This document shows positions 22,009-32,699 of a DNA stretch of 64,000 bases, one piece after another. Under the pieces are notes generated by a model, which was not told the DNA's origin, did not search any database, and was given only the letters and a program-made list of their open reading frames with translations. The stretch is from Paramarasmius palmivorus (Eukaryota > Basidiomycota > Agaricomycetes > Agaricales > Marasmiaceae): contig JAYKXP010000077.1 of assembly GCA_037176845.1 (NCBI GenBank), forward strand, positions 211,937 to 275,936, written 5' to 3'. The translations under genes were made by a program, and so were the position numbers. Numbering within the stretch: the first letter of the stretch is position 1; the number at the start of each line of letters is the position of its first letter.

Positions 22009-23263
22009 TTACACCGCAGCATCATATCGAGGCGGTAAAAGGACAACACTTGCGCTCGAATTTTCTGGTACTGGTCTCCAGCCACTATCTTCGAGGTGCA
22101 CAATACGTCTCTCTCTCTCTCTTTCTGTTTCCAGCGCGAGCTCTGGGCGACTAGGCGGGTCATTGTTCTCTGGAGGAGTACGGTTAAGTAAATCACGTTC
22201 ATGTTTCTTCTCGCGATCAATATTCGGGGTGATGGTATGTGGGTAAGGGTCGATTGATAAGGCTGATGAGGCGACCTGTCCTTGTTTAGTGGAACGCTCG
22301 AGTCGTGCTTTATGCCTCTGTTGGAATTTCATGATCCCAATCGTCAGTAAGAGTGTGAGTGTGACTATGCCGATAAGCATCCCTGCGATTTGACCGGGGT
22401 TGAGCGGTTTTGTAGTGTTGGATCCGGGGTTGGGTCTGGCGCTGTAGGTATGTGTCAGGTCGTAATCACAAAATATAAGAAAGGGAATTGATGTTACGGT
22501 GCCCCAGTCTCTTCACTGTTCTCTTGCGTTGAAGTAGAGGAGGTGCTGGGCAAGGTAAAGGAATTACTGGGCAAGGTAAAGGAAGTACTGGACAAGGTAA
22601 AGGAAGTAATAGGCAAGGTAGAGGAAGTACTGGGCCAGGTAGAGGAAGTACTGGGCCAGGTAGAGGAAGTACTGGGTAAGGTAGAGGAAGTATTGGGTAA
22701 GGTAGAGATAGTTCTGGGTTTCCCGATGTCAGCCTAAGGCAATGCCAGTGGAGAAGTGGTATAAATGAGACATACGGATCGGACTCTCCAGTGGAATCTG
22801 TGTCTTCCAGGACTATTATCGTGGTTTTATTTCCAAGTATATTTTCGTTGAGATCAACAGCAAAAACTTGAACCAGCCTTGGGATGTATCAGAGTCCGAT
22901 CATCACAACGTTCGCGAAAGAGAACATGAACTCACCCAATTCGCTTGATATATATGGTCCCTGTACCACTCCGACGGCCGTTGGCACTTATTGGCAAGGA
23001 CACTCCTGACCCGGATGCCCCACCAAAAATATCAATCGCCTCCTGTTGCCGTACGTAAAATGCCATTGGGTCAGTTGAATTTCGTGTCCAGACAAAGGTA
23101 TTGTTTTGGCCTGCGACTGGTGACTTGGGAAAGTTGATGGTGAGTCCTTCCGAGAGAGGGAGCAATGAAAGATACGATGCAAACATCCTGAGTATTACAG
23201 GAAGTGAATCCGAGTGAAATATCCGGAAGAAGTTGAGACTTACCGGAGAGAGAGGGGACCCAT
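22009..23263 (-). CDS. single-pass surface protein A2 (PPxY tail, expanded stalk)
   Basis: Intact paralog of A1. Start ATG 23263 (MGPLSLR, intron, MFASYLSLLPLSEG). The ectodomain is LTINFPKSPVAGQNNTFVWT..., then LVQVFAVDLNENILGNKTTI. The stalk exon is enlarged by a 21-bp minisatellite encoding TLPSTSS-type heptads. PLNPGQIAGMLIGIVTLTLL, the transmembrane helix and KFQQRHKAR follow. The tail has IDPYPHTITPN, RRIVHLEDSGWRP and LLPPRYDAAV. All junctions I tested stay in frame. The flanking DNA on both sides is shared with A1, so the locus is a tandem duplicate about 5.3-5.4 kb away. Function is unknown. The Ser/Thr-rich stalk should be heavily O-mannosylated. Confidence 0.78.
22540..22707 (-). 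repeat. 21-bp coding minisatellite, eight units
   Basis: Eight head-to-tail units of about GAAGTACTGGGCAAGGTAGAG on the plus strand. Read on the minus strand in the A2 frame, each gives a Ser/Thr/Pro heptad. A1 has only about three degenerate units at the same place. Confidence 0.9.
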
Positions 23264-23489
23264 ACCAGGGGCAAGTAAAGACGAACAGTAGGAAACCCTC
23301 AATACATTGCTGAAACAATCTCTTAAGTATCAATGTCATCCCAGCGACGAAATCAATCGATCAAGATGGTCGAAGCACTTGTAGTTATCCGAAATGTCTT
23401 GACAACCGTTGAGCATGGGAGGAGTATATCCAGCCACGATGTTGATGATGTTGATAATCTCTTGTGGGCGTCGAGAGGAGAAACCGAAG

Positions 23490-23598
23490 ATGGAAAACGC
23501 CGTAGCCCTAACCCAACCATTTCCGCAAATTGCTGACGCGCGAGAATTTTTTGACTCTTGTCCTCAACGTCCATCATGTCGCCTTGTTCACTGGGAAT
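23490..23598. repeat. telomere-like module, copy 2
   Basis: CGCCGTAGCCCTAACCCAACC, GACGCGCGAGAATTTTTTGAC and CCTCAACGTCCATCATGTCG. It lies upstream of A2 (minus) and upstream of a plus-strand unit fragment. The minus-strand frame opens MMDVEDKSQKILARQQF. Confidence 0.8.
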
Positions 23599-23629
23599 AT
23601 AGGGCTCCGAGATAACTTGGATGTCTGTG

Positions 23630-24250
23630 GAACATTGAGTGATAATCTGCAGCGTGGTACGTCCATCGAGTTACATTGCCAATTCTGGATGTGCTGACCA
23701 TGTATGTTGATTTTCGGGACAACCACGAAAGCAGACAGAGCCGCTGCTTGGGGAAAATTGTTGAAGTTGGGATGGCAAAATAAGACGTATGATGGGTGTG
23801 TCGACATTATTGCAAGTTTCCTTCAATTTTGTATCTAACAATCTTCAGGCCGAATATAGTCAAGGCCACCTTCATGCGCTCCCCAGCGCAAATACCTTAT
23901 CGTGGCCTCCATATCAGTCTCAAGCATTCGCTCATCCTCCGGCGCGGAACCTACTTCGATCCTGAACAAAAAAACCTCAATGTTCCGATTTGGCACACGC
24001 TCGGCTTCATGCTCCTTCTATGAACCTAGGTTTTCGTCTCAATCCATCCTTTTTCATTACTTGGGGGAGAGGTGAGGACGTCAGTCTGGGGTCGGGGCTA
24101 GGATCCGAGAGAGAGAAGGGAGAGAAGGGAGAGGAGACCGGCTTTTGTGAGTATAGCAGATCTGTTCACTAGCTCGCTTCCTAACCTTCGTTCTCCGTAG
24201 ACCTGTAACCGCTTCCTCTCCAGTTGTTACACCACCATATTTTAGTCGTC
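23630..24250 (+). pseudogene. fragment of the plus-strand multi-exon unit
   Basis: It keeps the same order of intron-like and exon-like blocks as the fuller units: GTACGTC...; TCTTCAGG; CCCCAGCGCAAATACC (also at 31.38 kb); CTCAATCCATCC...TTACTTGGG; TTTGTGAGTATAGCAGATC...CTCCGTAG. It stops near CCAGTTGTTACACCACC. No intact frame. Confidence 0.45.
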
Positions 24251-25027
24251 TTCAACTTCCGAATATGTGCGAGATAACGCCTAGATAAAGTCTGGCAGAC
24301 CCAACCATGCAACGTTGAACATCGCCTTACTCAACTACTCACCTAGTTTCCATTCGTCAATCCATGTGTTCCTCGCTGCTGTGACAGATAGCGGACTGTG
24401 ATATACTCAAGACTTAGTACATACTGCACGCTATCATATGACTTCTACTATCCGTATATTTCAACTTTTGCGAGCCCACTTTATGGTTGCTGACAGGAAT
24501 CAGAGAATCAGACTCGTGATGGATCCAAAACGGACCTTATCAAGATTAAGAGCGCTCTGAAAGGGACAAAGCTGGGTTAGCACATAGTCGGTATCTCAAA
24601 GCTCTGTACTCATACTGACATCGGTGTGTTTTCGAGCCGAACATGGTCGAGCGTTATAACACAATCTCGTCCATGTGAGTCGCCCCGTGGACTTTGGATG
24701 TAGCAAATAATATCAGTGGATTGACGGAGTACAAAGTGCTCTCATTGACGTCGGCGGAAATGCATGGCGTTAATTCCAATTGCGTCGAGATCCTTATCCC
24801 AATCCGTGAACCTCATACACCAACTCCTTATCTTCGGAGGGTGCGGAACACATAAAGCAACCCGTCCACAATGTAAGATATCACGACTCCTGCAAGACAA
24901 CCACTTTAAACATTCAAATCACAGTTAATCACCCAATACTCGAGACAGGCGGTGGTACCTGCACAAGGATACATATCCTATTCGTGAAGTCCCGGAATTA
25001 AGATTTCTCGCTCTGAAAACCTGATGC
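24251..25027. other. no gene recognised
   Basis: AT-rich spacer with short degenerate ORFs only; nothing supportable on either strand. Confidence 0.3.
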
Positions 25028-26140
25028 TTACACCGCCGCATCATAGCTAGGCGGCATCAATATAATACTCGGGTTCCCTGCATCTGACCGTGGAGGCAGC
25101 GGTCTCCAACCACTATCCTCGAGATGCACGACACGTCTTTCTCTCTCAGCTCCGTGTGTCGCGGGCATATCACGATCCAAAAGCTCTTGCTTCTTCCTGC
25201 TTGGAGCGTTAAGAGCCGAGGTTGTGTGTGGGTAGGGGACGATGAACTCGGATACTATGGGGTGTTCTGTCGCTCGGTTTTCACCTCTGCGCCTAAAAAC
25301 GACGATGCTGATTACGGCCAATATGATTGAAAGGATGACGCTGATGAGTATTCCTATGAGTTGAACATCGTTCAGGGAGGATTGGTTTGATTGGGCCTCG
25401 GAAGGATTGTCCGACGAGGGAGTAGGTGCTGGTGACTGTAAAGTCTCAGTGGTTCCATTGGTTCTATATTATATTAACAGGTGGCGGAACACAAGGGCAG
25501 AAAGAAACCTACGGTGTCAGAAATATTGTCACATTGGAGGTCCTGTTCCTAACTCTGCATGTAAGCTTTATTGAATAGTCAATAGGGCTGACTTACGGAA
25601 GAATAGCTTCTGCAGAAGTCAGATTCAGAGAGACTGTTACATTGGTGACAAAGAGGGCTGGTGCAACCTGTTACAATATGTCTGTTTAGCCTTATCAAGG
25701 GTCAATGTAATCATTATATGTGCCCACTTGGTATCCTGTGAATCAAAGGCTAGAACTCGGAATAAGCTTAGATACGGGTGAGATAAGTCATATGTTCATG
25801 ATCCCTTGAGTAGATGTACACACCCAGCTCTTGCGAATGACATATTTTTTGAACCTGTCGTCTCACCCTTGGTATCGAGGATAATTACTTTGTGGGTGTG
25901 TGTAGCACCATCAGGTTGGTCCAACTTTTGTTTTTTCAGATGGAAAAGTGACGGATCATGTGGTGTCAACGTCCAGATATAAGAAGTACTCCGATTAGCC
26001 ACCAGGGGCTGAGGAAACTCGATTGTGATTGCGTTTGTGAGAGGGAAGACGAGGAGGAATGATGTCAATTTTCTATTGGACAAGACTGAGCGAAATATGC
26101 TCCAATCAATTAGGAGAGAACCCACAGAAAGAGAGCATCC
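25028..26140 (-). pseudogene. single-pass surface protein B1 (recent pseudogene)
   Basis: Nearly complete B-type member. It has hydrophobic SFLLVFPLTNA, ectodomain ITIEFPQPLVANRSTSYIWT, FHLKKQKLDQPDG and FRVLAFDSQD, strand LFVTNVTVSLNLTSAEA and a stalk TETLQSPAPTPSSDNPSE. The transmembrane segment LIGILISVILSIILAVISIV and basic FRRRGENR follow. The tail has VPYPHTTSALN, RRVVHLEDSGWRPLPP and LMPPSYDAAV. Against B2 (36.7-37.9 kb), the exon starting near 25690 has one extra base before CTCTTTGTCACC, and the first exon cannot be joined in frame. I therefore call it a pseudogene rather than a working gene. Confidence 0.65.
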
Positions 26141-27379
26141 GTTTAAATCTAAAGCTTAAAGGGCGGGCTCGGAGTAAAGAGGAGCAATGGGGAAGGAGAG
26201 GCTTCAACACATCGGTGAAACTGTCACTTAAGTATCGAAGGCATGCCTGCAATCAAATAAGAAACCGTGGTCAATACCTTCGGCGCATCTAAATTTGTCC
26301 AGGCGGCCTTCCATACCCATGCATCTCGGTGCTAAATATTTCTCGATATGCACTGCATGACAGTAGTTTTCCAAACCTGATAGTAATCCATTTACGGGAG
26401 ATGAGTTCGCAGTTGACAACTCGGAGTATCACCTCAATTCATAGTAAAGAACAGTCTCGCCGCCGAGGCGGAAGAAGCAGTAACCCTAATCTACCTGTTC
26501 TCTTACAGTAGCTTGACTTTTCAGGAATGGATAGTTCGGATACGGAGTTGACGGACCGAGCCCTGATCTGGTACTCATCAAAGCAGCGGTGATTTCCTGT
26601 GCTAGTATTATGACTGCGTAAAAGGTATGATGGTGTGTTGAGAATAACGCGTGTTTCCAAACTCGGACACGTTTCGGACATTTTGTTTGATTCATTCCTT
26701 TACATGTTTCGTTGTTAGGTTTTATATTTGATATGATTCCTACAGAAAACCATATATATATGTACAGATTTTGTATCTAGTTACTTTAATCAATTTCGAA
26801 CTTCTTTCTTCATCTCAGTAAACTTGAATCCGAATCATCGGTATTCAACATGGTGCGTTTAGGTATTATCAAGTTTTTGAATTTGTGGGAGATGAACTTG
26901 CAGTCAGTGAGTATGACAGAGGGAAAGTAACCCTAGTGAGGGCGTATTTGTACAGTAAGAATACCGCACCTGTTCTACTCCCCATCATGCACAGAAACGA
27001 AAAATCAATTGGACCATGATATCTCTGAAGGGACGGGGAAGTTACACGCAGAATGCCATAAATTTGTTCATAAGTACCAATCTATTCTTGTCTTCAAAAG
27101 TCTTCTATGCTATGTGATGTCAGCGAGTGATAGCTATCATTATGCATGGGTGTGAAGCCTGAGGTTGCCATGTATCGTTTTTCTTCGGGTTTTTGTATAC
27201 ACTCCAGAAACATGCTCTCCAGGCTGTTCATTCCACGCTCAAGATCACTATCGCAGCTCGCTTGTGCCGAGATAACCATCACGGTCAACGAACGACGCGA
27301 TTAGTGCACATATTGGTTGATTTTCCAACCATTTCCAACCCGCCTCGTGATTTCATCACAGACTTTACTTTTAAGACAG
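26141..27379. other. upstream of B1: promoter repeats, no intact gene
   Basis: Contains TACGGGAGATGAGTTCGCAG...CTCGGAGTATCACC near 26392-26435 and a similar GTGGGAGATGAACTTGCAGTC near 26888. A short plus-strand stretch has TATATATATG near 26753. No complete reading frame. Confidence 0.35.
26455..26510. repeat. telomere-like module, copy 3 (truncated)
   Basis: Only the first half is kept: GCCGAGGCGGAAGAAGCAGT then AACCCTAATCTACC. The GACGCGCGAGAATTT and TCCATCATG parts are missing. Confidence 0.55.
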
Positions 27380-27505
27380 GTTCGCGGGTGTTACATCTTC
27401 ATGATAGTGATTACAAACCGTCACTCCCACTCTTCAGGTGAGGCGAATTCGGATTTCGAGTGTGGTATTGATGCCGTCAGTTTACAATGCTGCGGTATGA
27501 TCATA
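27380..27505 (+). pseudogene. surface-protein tail fragment, plus strand
   Basis: The plus strand reads SRVLHLHDSDYKPSLP, then a shifted frame with GEANSDF and a region matching LMPPxYDAAV at DNA level. It corresponds to the end of the plus-strand copy at 36.4-36.5 kb. Confidence 0.45.
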
Positions 27506-27559
27506 TGTATTGTTCCGTTGCAGCACTGCAGAGAAAAATATAACTGAAAGTTCTGATGT

Positions 27560-27993
27560 TACCAGCATTGGCAGTTGTGGTGGTAACAGACAACTAGTGG
27601 GCTTTTATGTCCGCAGTAACAGTAGAGAATGTACCTTGCCATTGTCAACGTTTTCTTTCGTAACATCTCATATCTGTAACTTAGCAAAAAAGGACCTTTA
27701 GAATGGATGAATGATTCGTCGTCTTCGTGCACCTACATACCGTAGAGTTTTCCATCGATTCATCGCGAAACGATGGAGAACGTACAATTCACCCCAAAAG
27801 ACTTCATTCTGCCGGGTACAAATCTGCTGCGCTTTGGTTCGGGGATTACTGTCAAAGATGTACAGGCTCTTGAAGGAATCATGATCACGAGTACCTGGAT
27901 TCGGATCAATTGTACGACGTAGGTCTTGAAAGCTTGAACGACTAGCTTATCCGATTGTCGAGCATCATGAACGTCGAAGAGAAAGGCAACCAA
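27560..27993 (-). pseudogene. DPBB protein pseudogene
   Basis: The minus strand carries TVIPEPKRSRFVPGRMKSF (compare TVIPETRENKMHTRQSEIF of the 15.9 kb gene) and later TKENVDNGK before a GT, matching TNINNGK at the same splice site. The signal peptide and the barrel core are in broken frames. Confidence 0.5.
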
Positions 27994-27999
27994 TTGAGC

Positions 28000-28108
28000 C
28001 AGAGCGGAAAAAGCCGTAACCCCAACCCAACCGTTAACACGACGTGCGAGAATTTGACACTCTTGTCCTCAACGTCCATCAGCTCGCTCTGTTGGCTCGG
28101 AATGTGAA
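28000..28108. repeat. telomere-like module, copy 4
   Basis: AGCGGAAAAAGCCGTAACC, CCAACCCAACCG, GACGTGCGAGAATTTGACAC and CCTCAACGTCCATCAGCTCG. Confidence 0.75.
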
Positions 28109-28729
28109 GGGAAAAACTGGGCTGTGAATTTTTGGTGTGATATCAATGTACGTGTGTTGCATTGGGAGTAAGAAGGATCAGTGGGAAAGGAGAGGCTGAG
28201 ATACAGCGGTGGAAGCTATTTCTTAAGTATCAAAGGCATGCCAGCGATGTAATTCAAAATCAAGATAGTTGACGTACTTTCAGTGATCAACATCAGCATC
28301 TTCGTAACTGTAAAGATTGTATCCAACCACAATTTTGATATTTACTTGTTTAATTTTCAGTATAAAAGCTGGGTGTTTGCATACTTGTTCCTCGTACCGG
28401 TTGTAGGCTTTAATGAGGGATGAGTTCTCGGAGTATACAATCCTTCGCTCGCGAGCTATGTACCTTTACAACATTAGATGCTTGATTCGATTGATAAACC
28501 ACCGTGATGAAAATTACCGAGCGAAGATGAGGTATAATTCAGTACCGCATTCTGATTCAGAATATATCAATAGCAACCCTTTACAGGAGATTAACCTGCA
28601 GTCAACGACTTGGAGAATCACATCGTAAGTCTGAGTATACTGGGGAATGTAACCTCAGCGAGGGAGCCTTTACATGCCAAGATGGAATCAGTTATATCAG
28701 GAAAGAGATCGCCGCAGCTCAGCCGCCGA

Positions 28730-28828
28730 AGTGGGAAAGGCCGTAACCCTAACCCAACCATTCTGAGACGCGCGGGAATTTGACTCTTTGTCCTCAACGT
28801 CCATCATGTTCCCCTTTTCGCTTGGATA
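28730..28828. repeat. telomere-like module, copy 5
   Basis: GGCCGTAACCCTAACCCAACC, GACGCGCGGGAATTTGACTC and CCTCAACGTCCATCATGTTC. The minus strand opens MMDVEDKESNSRASQNGWVR. Confidence 0.8.
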
Positions 28829-28839
28829 TGGACTGTGAT

Positions 28840-30590
28840 CCTTGGATTGCTCATAGAAATGGTGCGTGGATCTACGTCTCTCGCAAGTTTTTGATGTTTT
28901 CTGACCGTGCATCTTGTTTTCCAGACATCATTGAGTTTGGGCTAGGATTATGTGCTTGAACCCTTACGACTGCTTTTCGTTCGGTAGTGGGATTAGAGAG
29001 GCTTGGGCATCTACTTCAGGGCTGGGTCTGAGATCTGAGAGATAGAAGAGTAGCGTTTGTGAGTAAAACGATCTATGAGTTCGCTTCTTCCTAACTCCCG
29101 TTCTCCGTAGGCCTGCATATCCGCCTTCTCTTCCCATGTCAACACACTATCCTCGCCTCTCCGACGCGTCTCTGTTTCTATACGCCTCCTCATCATCTCT
29201 CACTAACTGGGGCCTGGAAGAACTACTCCTTTACGACGCTTCCACGCTACGAGACGCTGGGGCGTGTATTGGCCTCCTCTTCGTCTTTGCAACGAGCAAT
29301 AATGGATCAAGATTAGGAATGGGCTCGAGCGGGGATGGTACACAAAGGTTGGCATAACGTTTTTTTTTCTTGCTTTCACCTCGCTTACGGTACTCCTCGT
29401 GCAGGTTCTGCGTTTTCCCTTCCGTGCCGCTGTTCCATCTCGTGAAAAGCAGACGCCACCTTTGCTACTCATCGCCGCTTCGCCTCACAATACCTCATCC
29501 CCATATCCATTCACCCCATGAGCTTCTTTCTTCTCTCCAGCCGCCGTTCCCCCTGTTCCCTTCAGTGAAAGATGCCCTGACACCCGTCGTATCTTCGGAG
29601 CTAGGACCGCCTTCGTTAATTTAGGGTACTGGGGTTTACGGGGCCGTTTTTGCTATCATATTAAAGGTAGTCGGGCAAACATGTGTCAGCCTTGAGGCTG
29701 AGTCTGGAAACGAATGGGTTCCATTTTGGTGCGACGGTTAAGGTAGCCTGAGTGTTCGGGCAAATAGCTCGAACGGGCTGATGCATGCTTTCGTGCTTTC
29801 CTTTTTACAATTCTCCCGTGCATCATCTCTGCTGCTTTCATCAGGTCTTCGGTCATCCTTCACCGACCGTGATATCAAAGAACGTGTGGAGAAATCTGAT
29901 CATTCACGGCTGCTTCTACGTCGGCGTAGACAGCTGGGTGCTGCGGAACCTTGTACAATTTCTCCTGGCAAATAGCTATTCGCTGTTCGTGGTATCTTCT
30001 CCCGTTTCGCCTGTGGCGTAGAACATTCACGAATAACTATTACTACCTTTAGCGGCTTCGCTACACCAGCTCCCAAGGACGCAGATACATGATTCAACAG
30101 ATGGAATGCTTCCTCTTGGAGGCGCCGCCGCCAGATATTGATACCCTTGGTGATAAGACAACGTTTTAGGTGTTGGGCAGACTCTTTCCTCACCTCAATG
30201 CGTGGGTACCCTGCCGCTTTGGCATCTTCGGGAAACGAGGCCCTTCGTTCATGTCCACGTTAAATTAATCTCATATTCCTCTCTCGTTATCATGTCCTTC
30301 TCCAGCAATAGGTGGAACGCCTCAGCGCTTCAAGGTGTTTTATTTCTGACCCTTCCATGTATTATCTAGGTTTCATGTCCCTATGATCTCGCCTTTGTTC
30401 ATCTTACGGCCGATGATGTCGATGTACCTTTGTAATCATTTCGAAACTCGAATTCACACATTGCATGCAGGATCCGTGGACGTTCGATGGGCTACTGGGC
30501 CTAGTTCATGTCCAAGCGATGAGACAGTGATTAGATGCTTTCACGGAGACTCGAACACTTTGATTTGGTCAGGCTCGGATCCCAAGACAC
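28840..30590 (+). pseudogene. plus-strand multi-exon unit U-a (unknown product)
   Basis: A ~1.7 kb decayed gene-like unit. Conserved intron-like blocks include TTTGTGAGTAAAACG...CTCCGTAG and AAAGGTTGGCATAACG...CGTGCAG. Exon-like parts keep recognisable peptides in common with U-b: HYPRLSDAS; LRLSLETNGFHFGATV; SPTVISKNVWRNLIIHG; VLGRLFPHLNAWVPC; and FVHLTADDVDVP before a stop. Hydrophobic pieces suggest an ancestral membrane protein. Frames are broken in several places. Family not recognised. Confidence 0.5.
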
Positions 30591-30591
30591 G

Positions 30592-30777
30592 CTAGCCGTA
30601 CAAGGAGGAATCCAGTTTTCTCTTTCGTAAATCGAATCCTTGTGGTTCCGACTCCAACCTTGTCCAGGTAAAAAAAAAATAATTCCGAACTGCCATCACC
30701 GGTTCAAGAAACTCGATGGTGACTGCACTCGTGAGAATAAACGAGGAGAGTAGAGACATTAGGCCTCTATTGTGCAA
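30592..30777 (-). pseudogene. surface-protein N-terminal fragment B6
   Basis: A signal-like MSLLSSFILTSAVTIEF followed by VRNYFFFTWTRLESEPQGFD and LRKRKLDSSLYG, then a stop. This is the first half of a B-type ectodomain. No stalk, transmembrane helix or tail follows. Confidence 0.6.
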
Positions 30778-31369
30778 AGTTGAGTGTGATATACTCTAAT
30801 GAATCAAGGAGGAGGTTTGAACTCACAGAAAAAGGGGACTCATCCTAACCTGCAGGGCAGAGGGAGTAAGGAGGATCAGCAGGAAAGAAGAGGCATGGCC
30901 ACATCGGCAGAGTGTTGCTTAAATATCGAAGGAATGCCAGAAGTGTAACCAAGAATCAAGATAGTTGACATACTTGTAGTAATCGACATCACCATCTCCG
31001 CAACTGTTGGGATTGTATCCAGCCTGGACTTTGATGATCCCATCTGAGTTTGTGATGAATGTATGTCTCTCACACTTATTCATTGTAGCGACTCTACGCT
31101 TCAATGATGAATGATTTCTTGGACTATACACAAGCGCATTCAGCTTCATGCCGTGCCGCCACATGTCCTTCTGCTGGATTGGATCGAGCTAAAATCATCG
31201 CTCACCGTGACGATGATCAAGTCAGGATGCCCCAGAATTATAATCAATGCTGGTAGCTTGCCAAGCTTGATAGTTACCATTTGCGGGAGATGAGCGATGA
31301 ACTTCAAGTTTATATCAAGTAACCGTCCTGGAGTTAATGATACCAAATTCCTAGTCAAGCCCAGGTTCA

Positions 31370-31700
31370 AGCACTCCCCAGCGCAAATACCGTGTCGTGG
31401 CCTCCGTATCAGTCTCAATCATTCGCTCATCCTGTGGCGCCAAACCTGCTTCGATCCTGAATAAAAGAAACCCTCAATGTTCCGACTTGGCACACTCTTA
31501 GCTTCACGCTGTTTCTAGGTTTTCCCCTCAATCAATGCCTTTCCGTTACTTGGGGACAGGAGAAGACATTAGCTTTGGGTTGGATCTGGGATCTAAGGGA
31601 GAGAATGGAGAGAAGACTGGCTTTTGTGAGTACAAGAGATCGTTTCACAAGCTCGTTTCCTAGCCCTCGCTCTCCGTACACTTGTACTCGCCTCCTCTCC
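31370..31700 (+). pseudogene. fragment of the plus-strand unit
   Basis: CCCCAGCGCAAATACCGTGTCGTGGCCTCC...ATTCGCTCATCC, TCAATCAATGCCTTTCCGTTACTTGGGG and CTTTTGTGAGTACAAGAGATC...CTCCGTACA repeat 23.88-24.24 kb in the same order. Truncated on both sides. Confidence 0.5.
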
Positions 31701-31739
31701 AGTTGCTACAACACTTTTTCTGCCCTTGTCAAGGTAAAG

Positions 31740-31960
31740 GGATTATCTTGACGAGATATTGGGGACTGAGGGAATTCGATTGTAATCGCATTTGTAGGAA
31801 GGAAGACCAAGTAAAGAGATGTGAATATCCTAATGGCAATGTTGAGCGAGATACTGTAACGAACTAGGAGAAAAGTTACACAGAGATGGGACCCATCTCA
31901 ACCGGTAGGACGGGGCGAGTAAAGATGGTCAATGGGGGAGTATAGACCGTGGTACATTGG
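31740..31960 (-). pseudogene. surface-protein N-terminal fragment B7
   Basis: The minus strand reads AIRIFTSLYLVFLPTNA then ITIEFPQSPIS, matching the B1 signal and first strand. It is cut off at about 31740, where a plus-strand unit fragment begins. Confidence 0.5.
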
Positions 31961-32570
31961 TAGAACTATTGCTTAAATATCAAAGGAATGCCTCCTTCGC
32001 AACTCCGAAGATTGTATCTACCCGCAACTTTGATTGATGCAGCAAGTGGCAGTGACGCATCAGAATTTGTTCGATCAGCTTTTTGAGGCTGGTTGTATTG
32101 TGATTTAAAGTGCGTCGAAGATAGTGATTTGTGAGTGCCAGTGAAGAGCAACCAGCGGCACCGCGCATTCCGAATCGGAATGGTAATAATCAATGTGTCA
32201 TGCCGTGTTGATCCGTTTGTTCGCCCCAACACTTTTCAGTGGTATTCTCAGTATTCTCAGCTTGCATATCATGCTTGTTACTAATCTGGAAAAGGTTCAT
32301 ATCTATGCATGTTTCACCCAAACATACAAGGATTTGGGGTGGATTTCGAGTGATACGTGAAGAGGGTATCATGTCGGCATTCAAACGGCATGACACAATG
32401 AATTTTACTAGGTACTGTAGCTTGCCAACCTTGATAGTAACCAGTTACGGGAGATGGATTCCAATGAGAAGTTCATTTGCATGGGCTGAATGTGATAACA
32501 TGTGATAACCTGGCGATACTAGTCCCTGCCAATCATACGCAGAGATGTAGAGGAGAAAGGAACTCAATGG
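31961..32570. other. B-type promoter remnant, no gene
   Basis: Resembles 20.93-21.25 kb (CTTAAATATCAAAGGAATGCCTCC; GTTACGGGAGATGGATTCCAA). It is the upstream region of fragment B7 and holds no coding sequence I can support. Confidence 0.35.
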
Positions 32571-32579
32571 GACGATCAA

Positions 32580-32695
32580 GGCGAAAATTGCCGTAACCCT
32601 AACCTAACTCAGCAAGTCTGCCGAAGCTGGTGACGCGCGAAGTTTTGCCTCTTGTCTTCAACGTCCATCATGTCGCTCTGTTCGCTCGGATTGGG
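32580..32695. repeat. telomere-like module, copy 6
   Basis: ATTGCCGTAACCCTAACCTAACTC, GGTGACGCGCGAAGTTTTG and TTCAACGTCCATCATGTCGC. The minus strand opens MMDVEDKRQ and then shifts frame. Confidence 0.8.
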
Positions 32696-32699
32696 AAGA

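Noticed and set aside
22543..22737. Coiled-coil gene on the plus strand (GKVEEVLGKVEEVL...)
   Set aside because: It is the antisense of the A2 stalk minisatellite. The minus-strand reading is supported by flanking exons.
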